A stretch of DNA of 64,000 nucleotides from Hexactinellida sp. DTS-2022 (GCA_028753945.1 JAPNXP010000001.1:6748501-6812500); one strand, 5' to 3'. Shown: positions 42,592 to 54,441, counted from the first letter of the stretch. The notes: generated by a model from the sequence alone, not told the origin. Made by a program: numbers and translations.

Positions 42592-43611
42592 TTGACCTTC
42601 GTTATATAAGGCCTTACAATGGGCGGAAAAGTGGGGTGGGGGCGCCCCCCAAAAATTTACAACTAGGCCCCATAGTTGTAATATGTACAACCGATAATTG
42701 ATAATTGACAGGTCTCGCCCCCCCAGAATTTTAGGAATTTTTAGATAACTTTCCGCTTATGGACCTTACTACCAGTGGCGTAGCCAGCCCCGAGTGATTG
42801 CCTGGGCACAGAGAGAAGTTGCCCGGGCTTGGCTACGCCCATTGGAAAAATATTGCCCGGGCACAGAGAGAAGTTACCAGGGCCTGTGCCCCCCAGGCCC
42901 GGGCCTGGTTACGCCACTGCTTACTACTGAGTAGATTTTGCTGGACCATGGATTACTTAAAGGCCATTGATTATTAGCTGACATAACTATATCTAAATAG
43001 CTAGTAATGACATTGATGATACATTTCTAAGCCTAACTTCAATAATCTTTGAGATAATGAGATTATTAGCACTTAATTCTTTATATAGTAATACACTCAT
43101 TATCTCAAAGATTATTGAAGTTAGGCCTAGAAAATGTAGCATCAATGAATAGGAAGTTATCAATTGCGGATAGATCAGTACTAGCATAGTTTACATTAAA
43201 TGAATAGTTTTTGAGTTATGGCTCATTTTAAGAAATATGCATTTCCCTGGCACCCGAGGAATGTGTCAACATTCCATTTATAATTTCGATATATTTAATT
43301 TCACTAGTTATGGACATCCTCATGTTCCAATTTTGAACATTTATAACGCGTTTAACTATGTTAAAGCAGGCTATAAAAACACGATAATTCCCACGAAAAA
43401 TAGCGATTACGTAATCAAATGGTGATATATCAAAATTCTAAAGGGTGTTATGTATGCCTTGATATAATGTTCCAAACTTCCTATATAATTATAATGCATT
43501 TCTCAGGTCTGTCATTATTAGCTATTGAGATAAGATATGTCAGCTAATAATCAATGGCCTTTAAGTAATCCATGGTTCGGAGTAGTAGTAAGGCCTTATA
43601 TAACGAAGGTA
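42592..43611. mobile_element. Long palindrome, relative of 15853-16911
   Basis: Ends TGACCTTCGTTATATAAGGC and GCCTTATATAACGAAGGT; arms share CCATGGATTACTTAAAG, ATTTCCCTGGCA and GAACATTTATAACGCGTTTA with the other two members. The left arm has extra inserts: an hAT MITE at 42773-42919 and an older one at about 42618-42763 (GGGCGGAAAAGTGGGG .. CTTTCCGCTTATGG). Confidence 0.75.
42773..42919. mobile_element. hAT MITE in a palindrome arm
   Basis: CAGTGGCGTAGCCAGCCC .. GCCTGGTTACGCCACTG, with CTTACTAC duplicated at 42765-42772 and 42920-42927; 147 bp. Confidence 0.85.
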
Positions 43612-43714
43612 ACGGTGTCAACATAACAATTCAATGTTTCCCTCTGACAAAAATGATCAACAATTTATCAAAAATAATATTACAAAAGTGAAAATTTGAG
43701 ACTTATAAATTAAT

Positions 43715-44112
43715 TAGGGCTGAAACGAATATTCGAAATGTAACGAACGAACCTTTTTCTAAACGAACGAATATTCGAATATTCGTTCGTTTGGATGCCT
43801 AAGCATTAAATCAATTTCTAGAGACAAAATACATTGGAAAATAGGTTTTTGAAAATGTTACAATGGTATAATAATAGTTACAAAGTGTATTATACACAAG
43901 TTAACTAATAATCAACTAGTTTAAGTGGGAATTTATATTTACCATATCTGTAAGCTATACAAAAGTCTTGTTGTTGTCCAAAATTAGTTAACGAAATATC
44001 CGTTTCAATCTAATATTCGTTTCGTAACGAATATTCGTTTGCAAACGAACGAATATTCGTTCAATCATTTCGAACGAATATTCGAATATTCGGTATATTC
44101 GTTTCAGCCCTA
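43715..44112. mobile_element. CGAATATTCG-type MITE
   Basis: TAGGGCTGAAACGAATATTC .. TATTCGTTTCAGCCCTA, with repeated CGAACGAATATTCG words near both ends. Relative of 8254-8585. Confidence 0.75.
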
Positions 44113-44574
44113 TAATATCCTATTATCTCATTCGAGGGTACGTTTTCTTGACTCTTTTTTTCTCAGACACCCGACTGACCCGAGCACCTAGAATCAAAAT
44201 ATACATATGCAAAATGCTCGCAATACCCGACTTGCTATCCGTCCATAATACATTTTGTGACCCTAACACCCACCGTTTTCAAATAGACCATATACGGGCA
44301 TAAAATGTGCCCATTTTTGATGACGCATCAAATTTTTAACTCTTAAGTATAAACTCTAGAGCTTAGCTCTAACCATCTAATCACATCAATATCCCATTAA
44401 AAACTCATTGAAAAATCAAATGAGACCATTATCCTATTGGTTTCAATGCTATAAATTCACATGCGCATATATGGTGGTGTGATTTCTGAGATGTCACATA
44501 AAACTTGAAATTAAAAAATATATTAGAGCTTAGCTCTAACATCCTAGTAATATCAGTAGTCCATTTCAAGGTAG

Positions 44575-44945
44575 ATGGTTCATGGAAATTTGGTCTTTCT
44601 GTGGAAAATTGGTCCCTCTGAGGTTTGTGTTTATTTAGTTACCGAATTTACTTGAATTTTAGCCTAGGCAATTTTTCGCCATATTGGGACCAAAAAAATT
44701 ATGATAAGCCTGTCACTGGAAAATTGGGCCCCGAAAAAATTGATCCGAGACCAAAATTCCATGGAAAACTGGTCCTAGGACCATTTTTCCATGGAATTTT
44801 GGTCCCCCGGACCAATTTTTGGGTAAAATTGGTCCCCCGGACCAAAATTCCATGGAATATTTGTCCCATGGTGGGACCAAAATTTCAAGCTAGGACCATT
44901 TTTCCATGGAATTTTGGTGCCCCGGACCAAATTTCCATTGACAGG
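44575..44945. repeat. GGACCAAAATTCCATGG-type repeat
   Basis: Inverted relative of 39067-39302, ending in a run of about ten words such as GGACCATTTTTCCATGGAAT. 44330-44574 shares GAGCTTAGCTCTAAC with 20890-21130. Confidence 0.65.
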
Positions 44946-45112
44946 CCACTTGTGAACAAGTGGCACAAAAAATCGTGTGCTACGCCGTTGTAGGCAGAAT
45001 ATATCCTACCACCCACTTGGAAAATTTATCAAAGTGGAGGAATACACCTTACACTGCCTTGAACAGAAGATCAAATTTAACTGACGATTACGCATACCAT
45101 GATGCTATAGTC

Positions 45113-45404
45113 CAGGTGTGTGCAACCTCTTTTTACCATGGGCCGCATTGTACTTCTCAGATCTGTTCACGGGCCGCGATTCGGATAGTTTTCGAATCTT
45201 CAGATTTAGATTAGAAGAAAACATTGTTTAAGTTTTGAATAATTAGAATGATTAAGTGTTTTAACTAAGAGAAATATTGTCACAAAATTCTAATAATTGT
45301 CACAAGGTCACATATGTGTTCCATAGTGTGAGATTTGTGATTGTTCAGGATTGCTTCGCGGGCTGCAGCACAGAGCGTTGCGGGCCGCAGGTTGCACACC
45401 CCTA
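45113..45404. mobile_element. hAT-type MITE
   Basis: CAGGTGTGTGCAACCTC .. CGCAGGTTGCACACCCCTA, flanks CTATAGTC / CTAAAGTC (one mismatch). Confidence 0.75.
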
Positions 45405-45524
45405 CTAAAGTCTATACGAGGACGTGTCAAGCTATATTAATCAGTATGCAATTTCGGAGTTATTAATGTAGGTGAAGATGAAATCATCAAACCTCAATAT
45501 GTGCAATTACGCATCAATTGGAGG

Positions 45525-45980
45525 TTACATTTTACTGTACTATACTAGTGGCCCAGTATTGAAATCACTGCCTATTTTTCTATATTTTTCTACGTAGACG
45601 GTGCCCTGGCCAGAGCTTTATAGTTGATGAGCTGAAACTTGGCATGTAGGTGCGATATGACCCTCTAATTTGCACCTGGGATTACGATTTTAGATTAACA
45701 AATTTTGAACACATCTTTAACACCTTTCAAAATTTGTCTGGTCAATAACTCAAAAAATGTTTTACTAAACCCCCAATTTTTATTTCACCATTGGATTCAT
45801 CTTAAAATTCTGCGTCGGATGGGAGAAGAAAACTTTCAATAATGGGTTTAATTTCTGCCATAAATGGGGGTTGAAATTTCTTTGTTTACTCACACTTCAA
45901 TTTCAGTAAAACTGTTACATCTAATTCTATTGTTTTCAATATGTGTTCTCCTTCCACCAATATTTTAAGCACTTCCTAGT
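45525..45980 (+). repeat. Left part of a hairpin-ended repeat
   Basis: A degenerate ACTATACTAGTGGCCCAGTA unit, then ACGTAGACGGTGCCCTGGCC, GGCATGTAGGTGCGATATGA and TTTGTTTACTCACACTTCAA as in 49446-49780; breaks off where the P-like sequence begins. Confidence 0.65.
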
Positions 45981-46302
45981 ACTATATTTGACTTTGTTTC
46001 TTTTTAATAGTTAGATATTTAATTTTTCTCAACATTTGCCGAACTGTTCTGCCCCTGGTTGTAGGGGTAATTATACCCCAGAAGAGCGCGTCCCAGTTTT
46101 TAAAATTCCAGATGGTCCACCTGAGTTACGACATGCCTGGATACGTGCTCTCCATCGTGAGGATATTTCTGACCTCAAAATGATGTATTAGTCTGCTAAT
46201 CATTTTCTGAAGGAAGATATTCAATATTTTCACACGGTACCCTGAGGAGATGGCACATCCTATGAGGTCCCGCGAGGAAGACCCAAATTAAATCCTGGCG
46301 CT

Positions 46303-46493
46303 CAGGCACGTAGCTAGAGTATGTAATTCAGGAAGGCAAGTTTTATGTTGGGGGGGCAAGTGCAGGGAGTCGGGGGGGCAAGGGGGGGGACGAATCACTC
46401 TATTTACTATAACGAACACTTCCTAAATTCTCTTGGGAGGGGGCGCGAGAAGTACTTTGGGGGGGCAGTCGCCCCCCCGTAGCTACGTGCCTG
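46303..46493. mobile_element. hAT MITE inside the P-like pseudogene
   Basis: CAGGCACGTAGCTAGAGTAT .. CCCGTAGCTACGTGCCTG, with CTGGCGCT duplicated at 46295-46302 and 46494-46501; G-rich core. Confidence 0.85.
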
Positions 46494-46838
46494 CTGGCGC
46501 TGTCCACTCTCTCCTTCCTGGTTGTCCGTCTTATTATTCCTCTACCCCTTCAATTAGATCAAACGAACTCGGTTCTCTTACGATTCCAAAGAGGAAGATT
46601 TATTGAACCAAGCAACTAATCTCAGCTTGAGATCAGAGAATACAGAAATGGAGAAGTTTCGTGTTGGTTGTATACAAGAAATATGAGATAAGTTAGCTTT
46701 GATAACAATCCCTACTGACTGGTTAGTTTGGATTCAAACAGATAATTGTGTGACATTTTTTGCCTAAGATGGAAAATCATAATATTTGTGCAGATGTTTC
46801 TCTTGAAATAAATTCTTTTTTATCTGTGAACGGATATA

Positions 46839-47007
46839 CAGTGGAGCCTCGCATAACGGACACTCCAAATAGCGGACAACCTCTAAATAACGGACAACAC
46901 TCGTGGCACGGATTTATTTATTTAGCATATGTCTAATAGAAAAGCAACCTCTAAATAACGGACAACGGTTCCGGTCCCGAGGTGTCCGTTGTTCAGAGGC
47001 TCTACTG
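46839..47007. mobile_element. pogo-type MITE inside the P-like pseudogene
   Basis: CAGTGGAGCCTCGCATAACG .. TTCAGAGGCTCTACTG flanked by TA; interior CTCTAAATAACGGACAAC words. Confidence 0.85.
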
Positions 47008-49310
47008 TATATATGGGGAGTCCATTTCTCTCTCACTTATCTCTATCACTGATATTCGACAAATTAAAACGATGTTTACAGAGATTACTCTGAAACTTAG
47101 CTCTTCCCCTCAGAAGAAACATCCTCACCATATCTCTAAAGCAAAAGGACATATTGAGGAGGCCATTTGAATCTATTAGATGTGATGAAACAGAATCCAA
47201 TTGTTCCGATTTGCCAAGATTACAATTTATTCTTGGCCAACTAGAGAATGTGGGTATTTACAAGAAGAGAAGGAGATATAATGTTCTTACACAAATTCTG
47301 GCCATAAAAACGCATCTGGTTTCTCCTGCTAGTTACAAATTTCTCCAAAGTTCAGAATGCATTTCTTTTCCACATGTTCACACACTAGAAAAGTTGTACT
47401 CTTCTTTTGGGCTGGAAAACGACTCTTGTACTTACTTTATCCAGTTAACTTCTTCTTTTAGTTCTCAAGAGAAGAATGTAATTATTCAGATGGATGAGAT
47501 CCACGTTAAGTCTGATATCTCATATAAGGGTGGGAAATATTTGGTCCTAACTTATCCCCTGAAAACCCCACAAGAACTGTATTTGTTATCATGGTTTCTA
47601 GTTTACACAAAAAATGGTCCTGTATTTCTCGTTTGATACCTTGTGCATCTATATCTGCTGGATACCTTTTTCCTATAATTAAATAAGTCTTGTATTTTGG
47701 ATATCGAATCTTGCGGTTTGAAAGTACAGATTAGTTCTACCGACAATTACCCTTTAAACGTGAACTTATTCAAGTAATTTTCTCCAACTAAACAGTTAGA
47801 GGCTAGTGTACCACACCCTTCTGATAATAAAAGAAAACTCTATGTTACTTTTGACTTTGTGCACATTTTGAAAAGTATTCGAAACAACTGGTTGAATCAG
47901 AAAGATATTCGGAACTTTTCACTTTCCCAACTTTCAGAACATTAAGCTGGATTACTGTGTGTATCCTGTTCAAGTTTACTCTGCATCTTTTAGTGATGTG
48001 CGTCTCCTCTATAATTTAGAGAAAGAATCCTTAGCTAAGTTAGCACCTAGCTTGACTATCAAAGCTTGTTATCCTTCTGCTATTGAGCGCCAAAATGTGA
48101 AACTTGTTTTGAAAGTATTCAACGAATTAACTGTTGCAGCTCTGAAGTTACAGAATGAACTCCGTAACCAAGAAGACCGAAACAATACACACGACTTTGT
48201 TGAAATGCTTCTTCAAATTTGGAAACTGTTCAACATAAATTCCCCACTTAAAGGTAAACGTTGGAATGATGATATCTCAAGACCTCTAACATACCAGGGC
48301 GAACGATTTTCATTCTTGTGTTGTTATTTGGTTAGAGACTTGGCTGGCCTTGCCAGGAAATGTAGGAAAGTTAGTAAACAAACGTTTACCAGTTTTAAAC
48401 ATGCTTGTACTGTATTGCCTCAGATAACCAACCATTAAACTGGATTTTGTGGATTTAACTATCTTTTGACATCCTTTTTACAGACAGATCCATTGGAACA
48501 TCACTTTGGCCTATATCGTATGATGTCAGGTTCAAACTATCATATCTCGTATCTTCAAATCCTTGAAACTGAACGCCGCCTCAAGTTATCCAACATATTA
48601 AAGATTTTTGCTTCACAACAAGATTGTGGCTTATATTCAATTCAGACATTTATTGATTCATACTCATCCTTTGATACGAATAATGGCGATGAAATCGATG
48701 ACCAACTAGTCTGGGATGAAATTGATGATCTAACTTCCATTGAATGTAGTTTACAGATTCAGTCATTAGCTTTTATTGCTGGTTATGCAGTACATAAATA
48801 TATTTTTAAAACTCAGCCATGTCATGTTTGCATTTATCTTTTGACCATTGACAAAGACTATATCTTTGATGAAGATTCACAACCCGAGTTCAGGCTTTTG
48901 CAATTAACTGACCTTGGTGGCCTAAAGTATCCATCTGAGTTTATCCTCGAATCTATAGTAACTTTATAGAAGACGTTAATTGCAATTGAATGCAAAGAAA
49001 ACTTGTTGGCGATATTGATGCAAGGATCATCCAGAAAAATTATTGTGAAAGTAACCTTGATATTCTTAGAAGAGACTGATGCGATTGCTAAATTGAGTTG
49101 CATTTCTTGTGGTGTCTCTATTTTGACTATCCTAAAAAATCTTATTTTCACTTACGCCAACTGTTTACTAGCTAACAAGGTTAATAATATAACTCCGCTG
49201 TTGCATCTAAAGGTATAGAAAAGCGAAAACTGAAGAAGTTCTCACATTAATGAAATACACCAGAAGGTTACTCTTCTATTATTATTATTGTTATTTGAAC
49301 CCACATTATT

Positions 49311-49425
49311 ACTGTGCCGACTATACTATAGTATAGTGGCCCAGTATTAGAATCACTGCCTTTATTACTGTGCCGACTATACTATAGTATAGTGGCCCAG
49401 TTCTAATCTCACTGCCTTTATTTTT
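49311..49425. repeat. Two units with the palindrome ACTATACTATAGTATAGT
   Basis: GTGCCGACTATACTATAGTA..GTGGCCCAGT repeated at a spacing of about 63 bp; reverse complement of the units at 6612-6793. Immediately left of the poly-T/CTCCGTAGACGG start of a hairpin-ended repeat. Confidence 0.8.
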
Positions 49426-51040
49426 ATTTTTTTTTTTTTTTTTTTTCTCCGTAGACGGTGCCCTGGCCAGAGCTTTATAGTTGATGGGCTGAAACTTGGC
49501 ATGTAGGTGCGATGGGACCGTCTAATTTGCACCTGGGGTTACGATTTTTTATTAACAAATTTTGGACACATCTTTAACACCTTTCAAAATTTGTCTGGTC
49601 CATAACTCAAAATATGTTTTACTAAACCCCAAAATTTTATTTCACATTTGGATTCACCATAAAATTCTGCGTCTGATGGGAGAAGAAAACTTTCAATAAA
49701 GGGTTTAATTTCTGCCATAAATGGGCGTTGAAATTTCTTTGTTTACTCACACTTCAATTTCAGTAAAACTGTGAAATCTAATTCCATTGTTTCAACTTGT
49801 AATAATTATATTGATTTAACTTGTTAAATCCTACTCTAGTGATTCAACTTGCGATAATTATATTGATTTAACTTATAAATTCCAGCTGGCTTCTATTTAA
49901 TTCTAGTATTACTATACAATGGATTAAATAAAATCTAATTATATAAGGAATTTATTGACTTAATTCAACTTAACCGTGGATAACATTGCTAAAATACATA
50001 ACTAATACTATAATTTATTAACAATACATAATGAATGAATGGCTTTAAAGTTTAAACTCAAGATGGTTTATGATAGAACCAGAGGCGTAGCTAGGCCTGC
50101 ATGAAGGTGCGGCACTGGTAGATTATGGTTGCGGCATTTCCGCACTATAGTATTATACTAATGGACATTTTTGTGAGCACAAATTTTTAGGGTGCGGCCT
50201 GTGCCCCAAATGCCGCACCCTGGCTACGCCTCTGGATAGAACCGTAAGATTTTACATTCCACAACAACGACAGATTAAGTGAATATATTTATTTCGGCGA
50301 GAATATTCTTGCACAATTAATGTACTGACGTAATTAATTCTAATTAATTCGCTCTGTGTTTAACGTATAGAGACGGTTCTAAATAGATTATTGGGGTTAT
50401 CGAGTTCGCTGAATTCAAATACGATAATGAAAATCTATTTAAATTAATAATTATTGCAAATAATTGAACTTAATTTATTTTGATGTATATAATTTTGGTG
50501 TTAAATTATTAATAGATTAATTAAATTTTTATACTAATTAGCTAAATTTCATTAATCTCAGAGATGATACAAGATAGAATCAAACTTTCAATTTATCAAT
50601 TGGTCCTTATGCCAGGTACCACCTATACAAGTGGGTCTTGACACCTTGAGGTGATGATGACATCGTTAAAAAAATGTATTTTTACAATTTTTTTAATTCG
50701 ACATTTAAAATGGGTTAGTTGGTATTGGGTGATGACCCAACACTCACATAAAAAATGTTGACTCATCGCTTATTATATTCTACTGAAACTTGAATATCTT
50801 TGAAATGAAGTGAGCTAAAACGAAACTTTCAACTCACTAAGGGTCGTTGCCTTTTGAAACACCTTTTCGAAATAATTTAACACCTTCATAGTGATGATGA
50901 CATGGCGAAAAAAAAATCCAAAATGCAGCCTGTGCCCAGAGCATGTTCCTATGGAGGCACTATCAATAAACCACCACCAAAATATAGTGCCACCAAAGGA
51001 ACATGCGTCGGCACAGCTGCAATTTTGGATTTTTATTTTT
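49426..51040 (+). mobile_element. Hairpin-ended repeat, full copy A
   Basis: Poly-T, CTCCGTAGACGGTGCCCTGG, ATTTGCACCTGGGGTTACGA, CTCACACTTCAATTTCAG, CCAGCTGGCTTCTATTTAAT, the GGGTGATGACCCAACACTC palindrome, CACCTTCATAGTGATGATGA, then the hairpin at 50918-51033. No coding region. Contains an hAT MITE at 50090-50234. Copy B follows head to tail. Confidence 0.8.
50090..50234. mobile_element. hAT MITE in copy A
   Basis: CAGAGGCGTAGCTAGGCC .. CCTGGCTACGCCTCTG, with GATAGAAC duplicated at 50082-50089 and 50235-50242. Copy B gives the empty site (GATGGTTTATGATAGAACCG). Confidence 0.9.
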
Positions 51041-52476
51041 ATTATTATTTTTTTTTTCTCCGTAGACGGTGCCCTGGCCACAGCTTTATAGTTGATGGGC
51101 TTAAACTTTGCATGTAGGTGCGATGGGACCGTCTAATTTGCACCTGGGGTAACGATTTCTGATTAAGATATTTTTGACACATCTTTAACACCTTTCAAAT
51201 TTTGTCTGGTCCATAACTCAAAAATTCTTTTACTAAACCCCCAAATTTTATTTCATATTTGGATTCACCATAAAATTCTGCGTCTGATGGGTGAAGAAAA
51301 TTTTCAATAAATGGTTTAATTTCTGCCATAAATGGGGGTTGAAATTTCTTTGTTTACTCACACTTCAATTTCAGTAAAAGTGTTAAATCTAATTCTATTG
51401 TTTCAACTTGTAATAATTATATTGATTTAACTTGTTAAATCTTACTCTATTGTTTCAACTTGAGATAAATATATTGATTCAACTTAAAAATTCCAGCTGG
51501 CTTCTATTTAATTGTAGTATTACCATACAATGGATTAAATAAAATATAATAATATAAGGAATTTGTTGACTAAACTCAAATCACCGTGGATAACATTGCT
51601 AAAATAAATAACTAATAATTTAATTTATTATCAATAAGTAATGAATGAATGGCATTAAACTAAAGATGGTTTATGATAGAACCGTTAAGATTTTACATAC
51701 CACAACAACGACAGTTTATGTGATTATATTTACTTCTGCGTTAATATTATTGCACTGTTAATATACTGACGTAATTAATTATAATTAATTCAGTCAGTAT
51801 ATGACTTATATAGATGGTCCCAATTTGTTTATTAGGGGTTATCGAGTGTGCGGAATTGAAATTTGATGGACAAATTAATTTATTTATTATTTATGACAAA
51901 ATAATTAAACTTAATAAATATAAGTTGACATTGAAATTGGTGTTAAATTATAAATAATATTAATAATTATATATACTAATTAATTAAATATCATAAATCT
52001 CAGAGATCATAGAAGATAGAAACAAACTTTCAATTTATCAATTGGTCCTTATGGCACGTGCCACCTATACAAGTGGGTCTTGACATCTTGAGGTGATGAT
52101 GACATCGTTAAAAAAATGTGTTTTTACAATTTTGTTAATTCGATATTAAAAATGGGTTAGTTCATGTTGGGTGATGACCCAACACTCCCATAAAAAATGC
52201 TGAGTCATCAGTTGTTATATTCTACTCAAACTTGAATATCGCTAAAAGGAAGTGAACTAAAACGAAACTTCCACCACTCTAAGGGTCGATGCCTTCTGTA
52301 ACACCTTTTTGAAATGATTTAACACCTTTATAGTGATGATGACTTGGCGAAAAAAAAATCCAAAATTGCATCCTGTGCCGACAGCATGTTCCATTGGAGG
52401 CACTATCAATAAACCACCAACAAAATATAGTGCCACCCAAGGAACATGCGTCGGCACAGGATGCAATTTTGGATTT
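51041..52476 (+). mobile_element. Hairpin-ended repeat, full copy B
   Basis: Same landmarks as copy A in the same order, without the MITE; hairpin at 52358-52476. Because A and B are tandem, the hairpin of A directly abuts the poly-T/CTCCGTAGACGG start of B. Confidence 0.8.
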
Positions 52477-52692
52477 TTTATTTATGTATTCTTATCATTG
52501 TTGTTAAGTGAGCAATAAAGACTCAATAGAGAAAATCTATTAATTTACTAGAATTATTTATTATAACAGATTAATTTCTAAATGAAGTTGAAAACATTGA
52601 ACTGTGTTTATCACTTTCTCATCGTACACTACTTCATCCATGGTACATTTGATTGTAGGCCTTATATAGAGTAGGCTATGGTTTATGTTAAT

Positions 52693-53023
52693 CAGTGCCG
52701 GATTAAGGTCTTCGTAGGCCCTAGGCACTTTGAGGACACCAGGCAGCAATTAGGCCCCAAATTTTTCGTAGGCCCTGTAGTATCGGGGCCGGCGCCTAGT
52801 GGAGCTAGGTATATGCCGGCAGGAGGGCACTCGTAGAGTGTGGCAATAAGGAAGCGTGACCACCCAGTCACGGGGTCGAGGGTCACCCTCCTGATGAGTA
52901 CCTGAAATGGTACGAAACCCCACTAGTCATTCTGGTTGGCTAGGCTACAGTTGTCCCATAGTTGGTAGTTTACTACAGGTCTATGCACAGTGCCTACTGT
53001 GCCTATTGGATAATCCGACCCTG
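52693..53023. mobile_element. hAT MITE carrying a hammerhead sequence
   Basis: CAGTGCCGGATTAAGGTC .. TTGGATAATCCGACCCTG, with ATGTTAAT duplicated exactly at 52685-52692 and 53024-53031; 331 bp. The core from about 52792 to 52980 is unlike the ends and may itself be an insert; it holds a CACTCGTAGAGTG hairpin (52829-52841) and the ribozyme-like block. Confidence 0.8.
52872..52921 (+). ncRNA. Type III hammerhead ribozyme (predicted)
   Basis: Order of parts: GGGG (52872-52875) pairing with CCCC (52918-52921) as stem III; TC, giving the GTC cleavage triplet, with cut predicted after 52877; stem I GAGGG/CCCTC closed by TCA (52878-52890); CTGATGA core (52891-52897); stem II GTACC/GGTAC closed by TGAAAT (52898-52913); GAAA core (52914-52917). 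All conserved core positions are present and all stem pairs are Watson-Crick. Hammerheads of this kind occur in retrozymes, Penelope-like elements and some satellites. The short stem III resembles those that act as dimers. Confidence 0.82.
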
Positions 53024-53031
53024 ATGTTAAT

Positions 53032-53276
53032 GTTACAATGGTTTAATAATAATTACAAAGTGTATTAGAATTATACACTAGTTAGCTAATAATCAGCTAG
53101 TTTAGGTAGGAATATATCTTTACGATCACTCCAGGCTAACAAAAGTCATGTTGTTGTCAAAAAGTAGTCCACTAATATCCGTTTCAAGCTAATATTCGTC
53201 CAAATGAATATTCATTTCGAAACGAATATTCGTTCAATCATTTCGAACGAATATTCGGTATTTTCGTCTCAGCCCT
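53032..53276. repeat. Truncated CGAATATTCG-type MITE
   Basis: Right part of the 43715-44112 family, ending CGTCTCAGCCCTA; its left end is cut at the hAT MITE. Confidence 0.65.
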
Positions 53277-53905
53277 AAAATTTGTACACAAGTACTTTGA
53301 TGTAGTGCGAAATTTTTTGGACAGAGGCAATTGAAAGAGTGCCTAAATCGGCCATGAGAGCACGCCAAAGTTACACGTCCGATAGTGTTCCCCGGACTTG
53401 TCCCCCATAAATCTTGTTCCAATGAGTAATATCGTATTTTTATTGTTGCATTCGGGTTCGGTATCAATTTCCAATAATTTGATATATCACATGACCATAT
53501 TTGGAAGATTTTCCATAGCAAAGCTGGAATGTGTAAAATATTCCAATCTCAAATTGTGCCCTTACCCGATCAAGTGACCCCTCTTTCGACTTCATTCAGT
53601 ATATTTTTACAGATAACGACCATGGCCTCTTAATATACCGCCGTGTAAGTCACCGAGAGGGCCAAAAAATAGAAGGCCTGTTTATAAATTTCATTCTAAG
53701 CTAAACTATGCCTCCTATTGTTATTATTTGCATTGTATATGGAGGAATCAACCATCGCGAGTCCAATGGAGCCACTTTTGATAATCTGAGATTTGTGGTT
53801 AAGGCGCCATTTAATTATGACACCACAAATATACAAAATATACAATTCGAGTCTAATGAACTACGAGAAAATGAAGATAATTTGCTAATATACTTAGTAT
53901 AAATT
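53277..53905. repeat. Mosaic of older repeat fragments
   Basis: 53277-53415 matches 11210-11330 (GTACACAAGTACTTTGATGT, GGCCATGAGAGCACG). 53455-53600 matches palindrome arms at 9970-10100 and 41230-41340. 53615-53905 matches the ends of the element at 59835-62527 (CTTAATATACCGCC, GGCGCCATTTAAT). 53906-54174 has GCAACATGTTGC-like words only. Confidence 0.6.
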
Positions 53906-54174
53906 AGATTGTAGAACAAAGTTGCATCGTATATTTGGAATGTGCATTCAATTTTGTTTTGCAATATTTCATGCAACTTGTTGCATGCAAGTGTAGCAGT
54001 GTTCGACTTTCATGGAACATGTTGCACGAAAACGCAACATATTTCATTTTGCATGCAACAATTGCATGCAACAAAGTTGCATCATATATATTGGGCTTTA
54101 TGCATACATATATAAGTTATCACACTGACACCACACGCACCACATTTTCGCACATGACATAATGAGGCCAGGGA

Positions 54175-54440
54175 ATATATTCTGTCCTAGCCCAGATTAT
54201 ACCCAGGTAGCAGGTATACTCTGTCCTAGCCCAGATTATACCCAGGTATATTCTGTCCTAGCCCAGATTATACCCCCATGGGGGTATAATCTGGGCTAGG
54301 GGGGTATATTTTGGGCTAGCCCACTTCATACCCGGGGGTATAATCTGTCCTAGGACAGAATAACCCCGGGGATAATCTGGGCTAGGACAGATTATACCCG
54401 GGGTTATTCGAGGACGGGGGTTTAATCTGGGCTGTTACAC
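54175..54440. repeat. GGGTATAATCTGGGCTAGG repeats
   Basis: About ten copies of TCCTAGCCCAGATTATACCC in both orientations, arranged roughly symmetrically around 54285. Confidence 0.8.
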
Positions 54441-54441
54441 C

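Larger units (their letters stand above)
46030..49230 (+). pseudogene. P-element-like (THAP) transposase, decayed
   Basis: A THAP zinc finger starts near 46040: NCSAPGCRGNYTPEERVPVF and GPPELRHAWIRALHRED, followed by stops. The main part is readable at 47154-47636 (VIIQMDEIHVKSDISYKGGK, the first acidic residue of the P-type RNase H core), 47959-48438, and 48466-48969 (TDPLEHHFGLYRMMSGSNYH and LAFIAGYAVHKYI, both matching the element at 55990-58371). Several stops and frame shifts, and two MITEs inserted (46303-46493 and 46839-47007). Flanked on both sides by hairpin-ended repeat copies. Confidence 0.85.
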
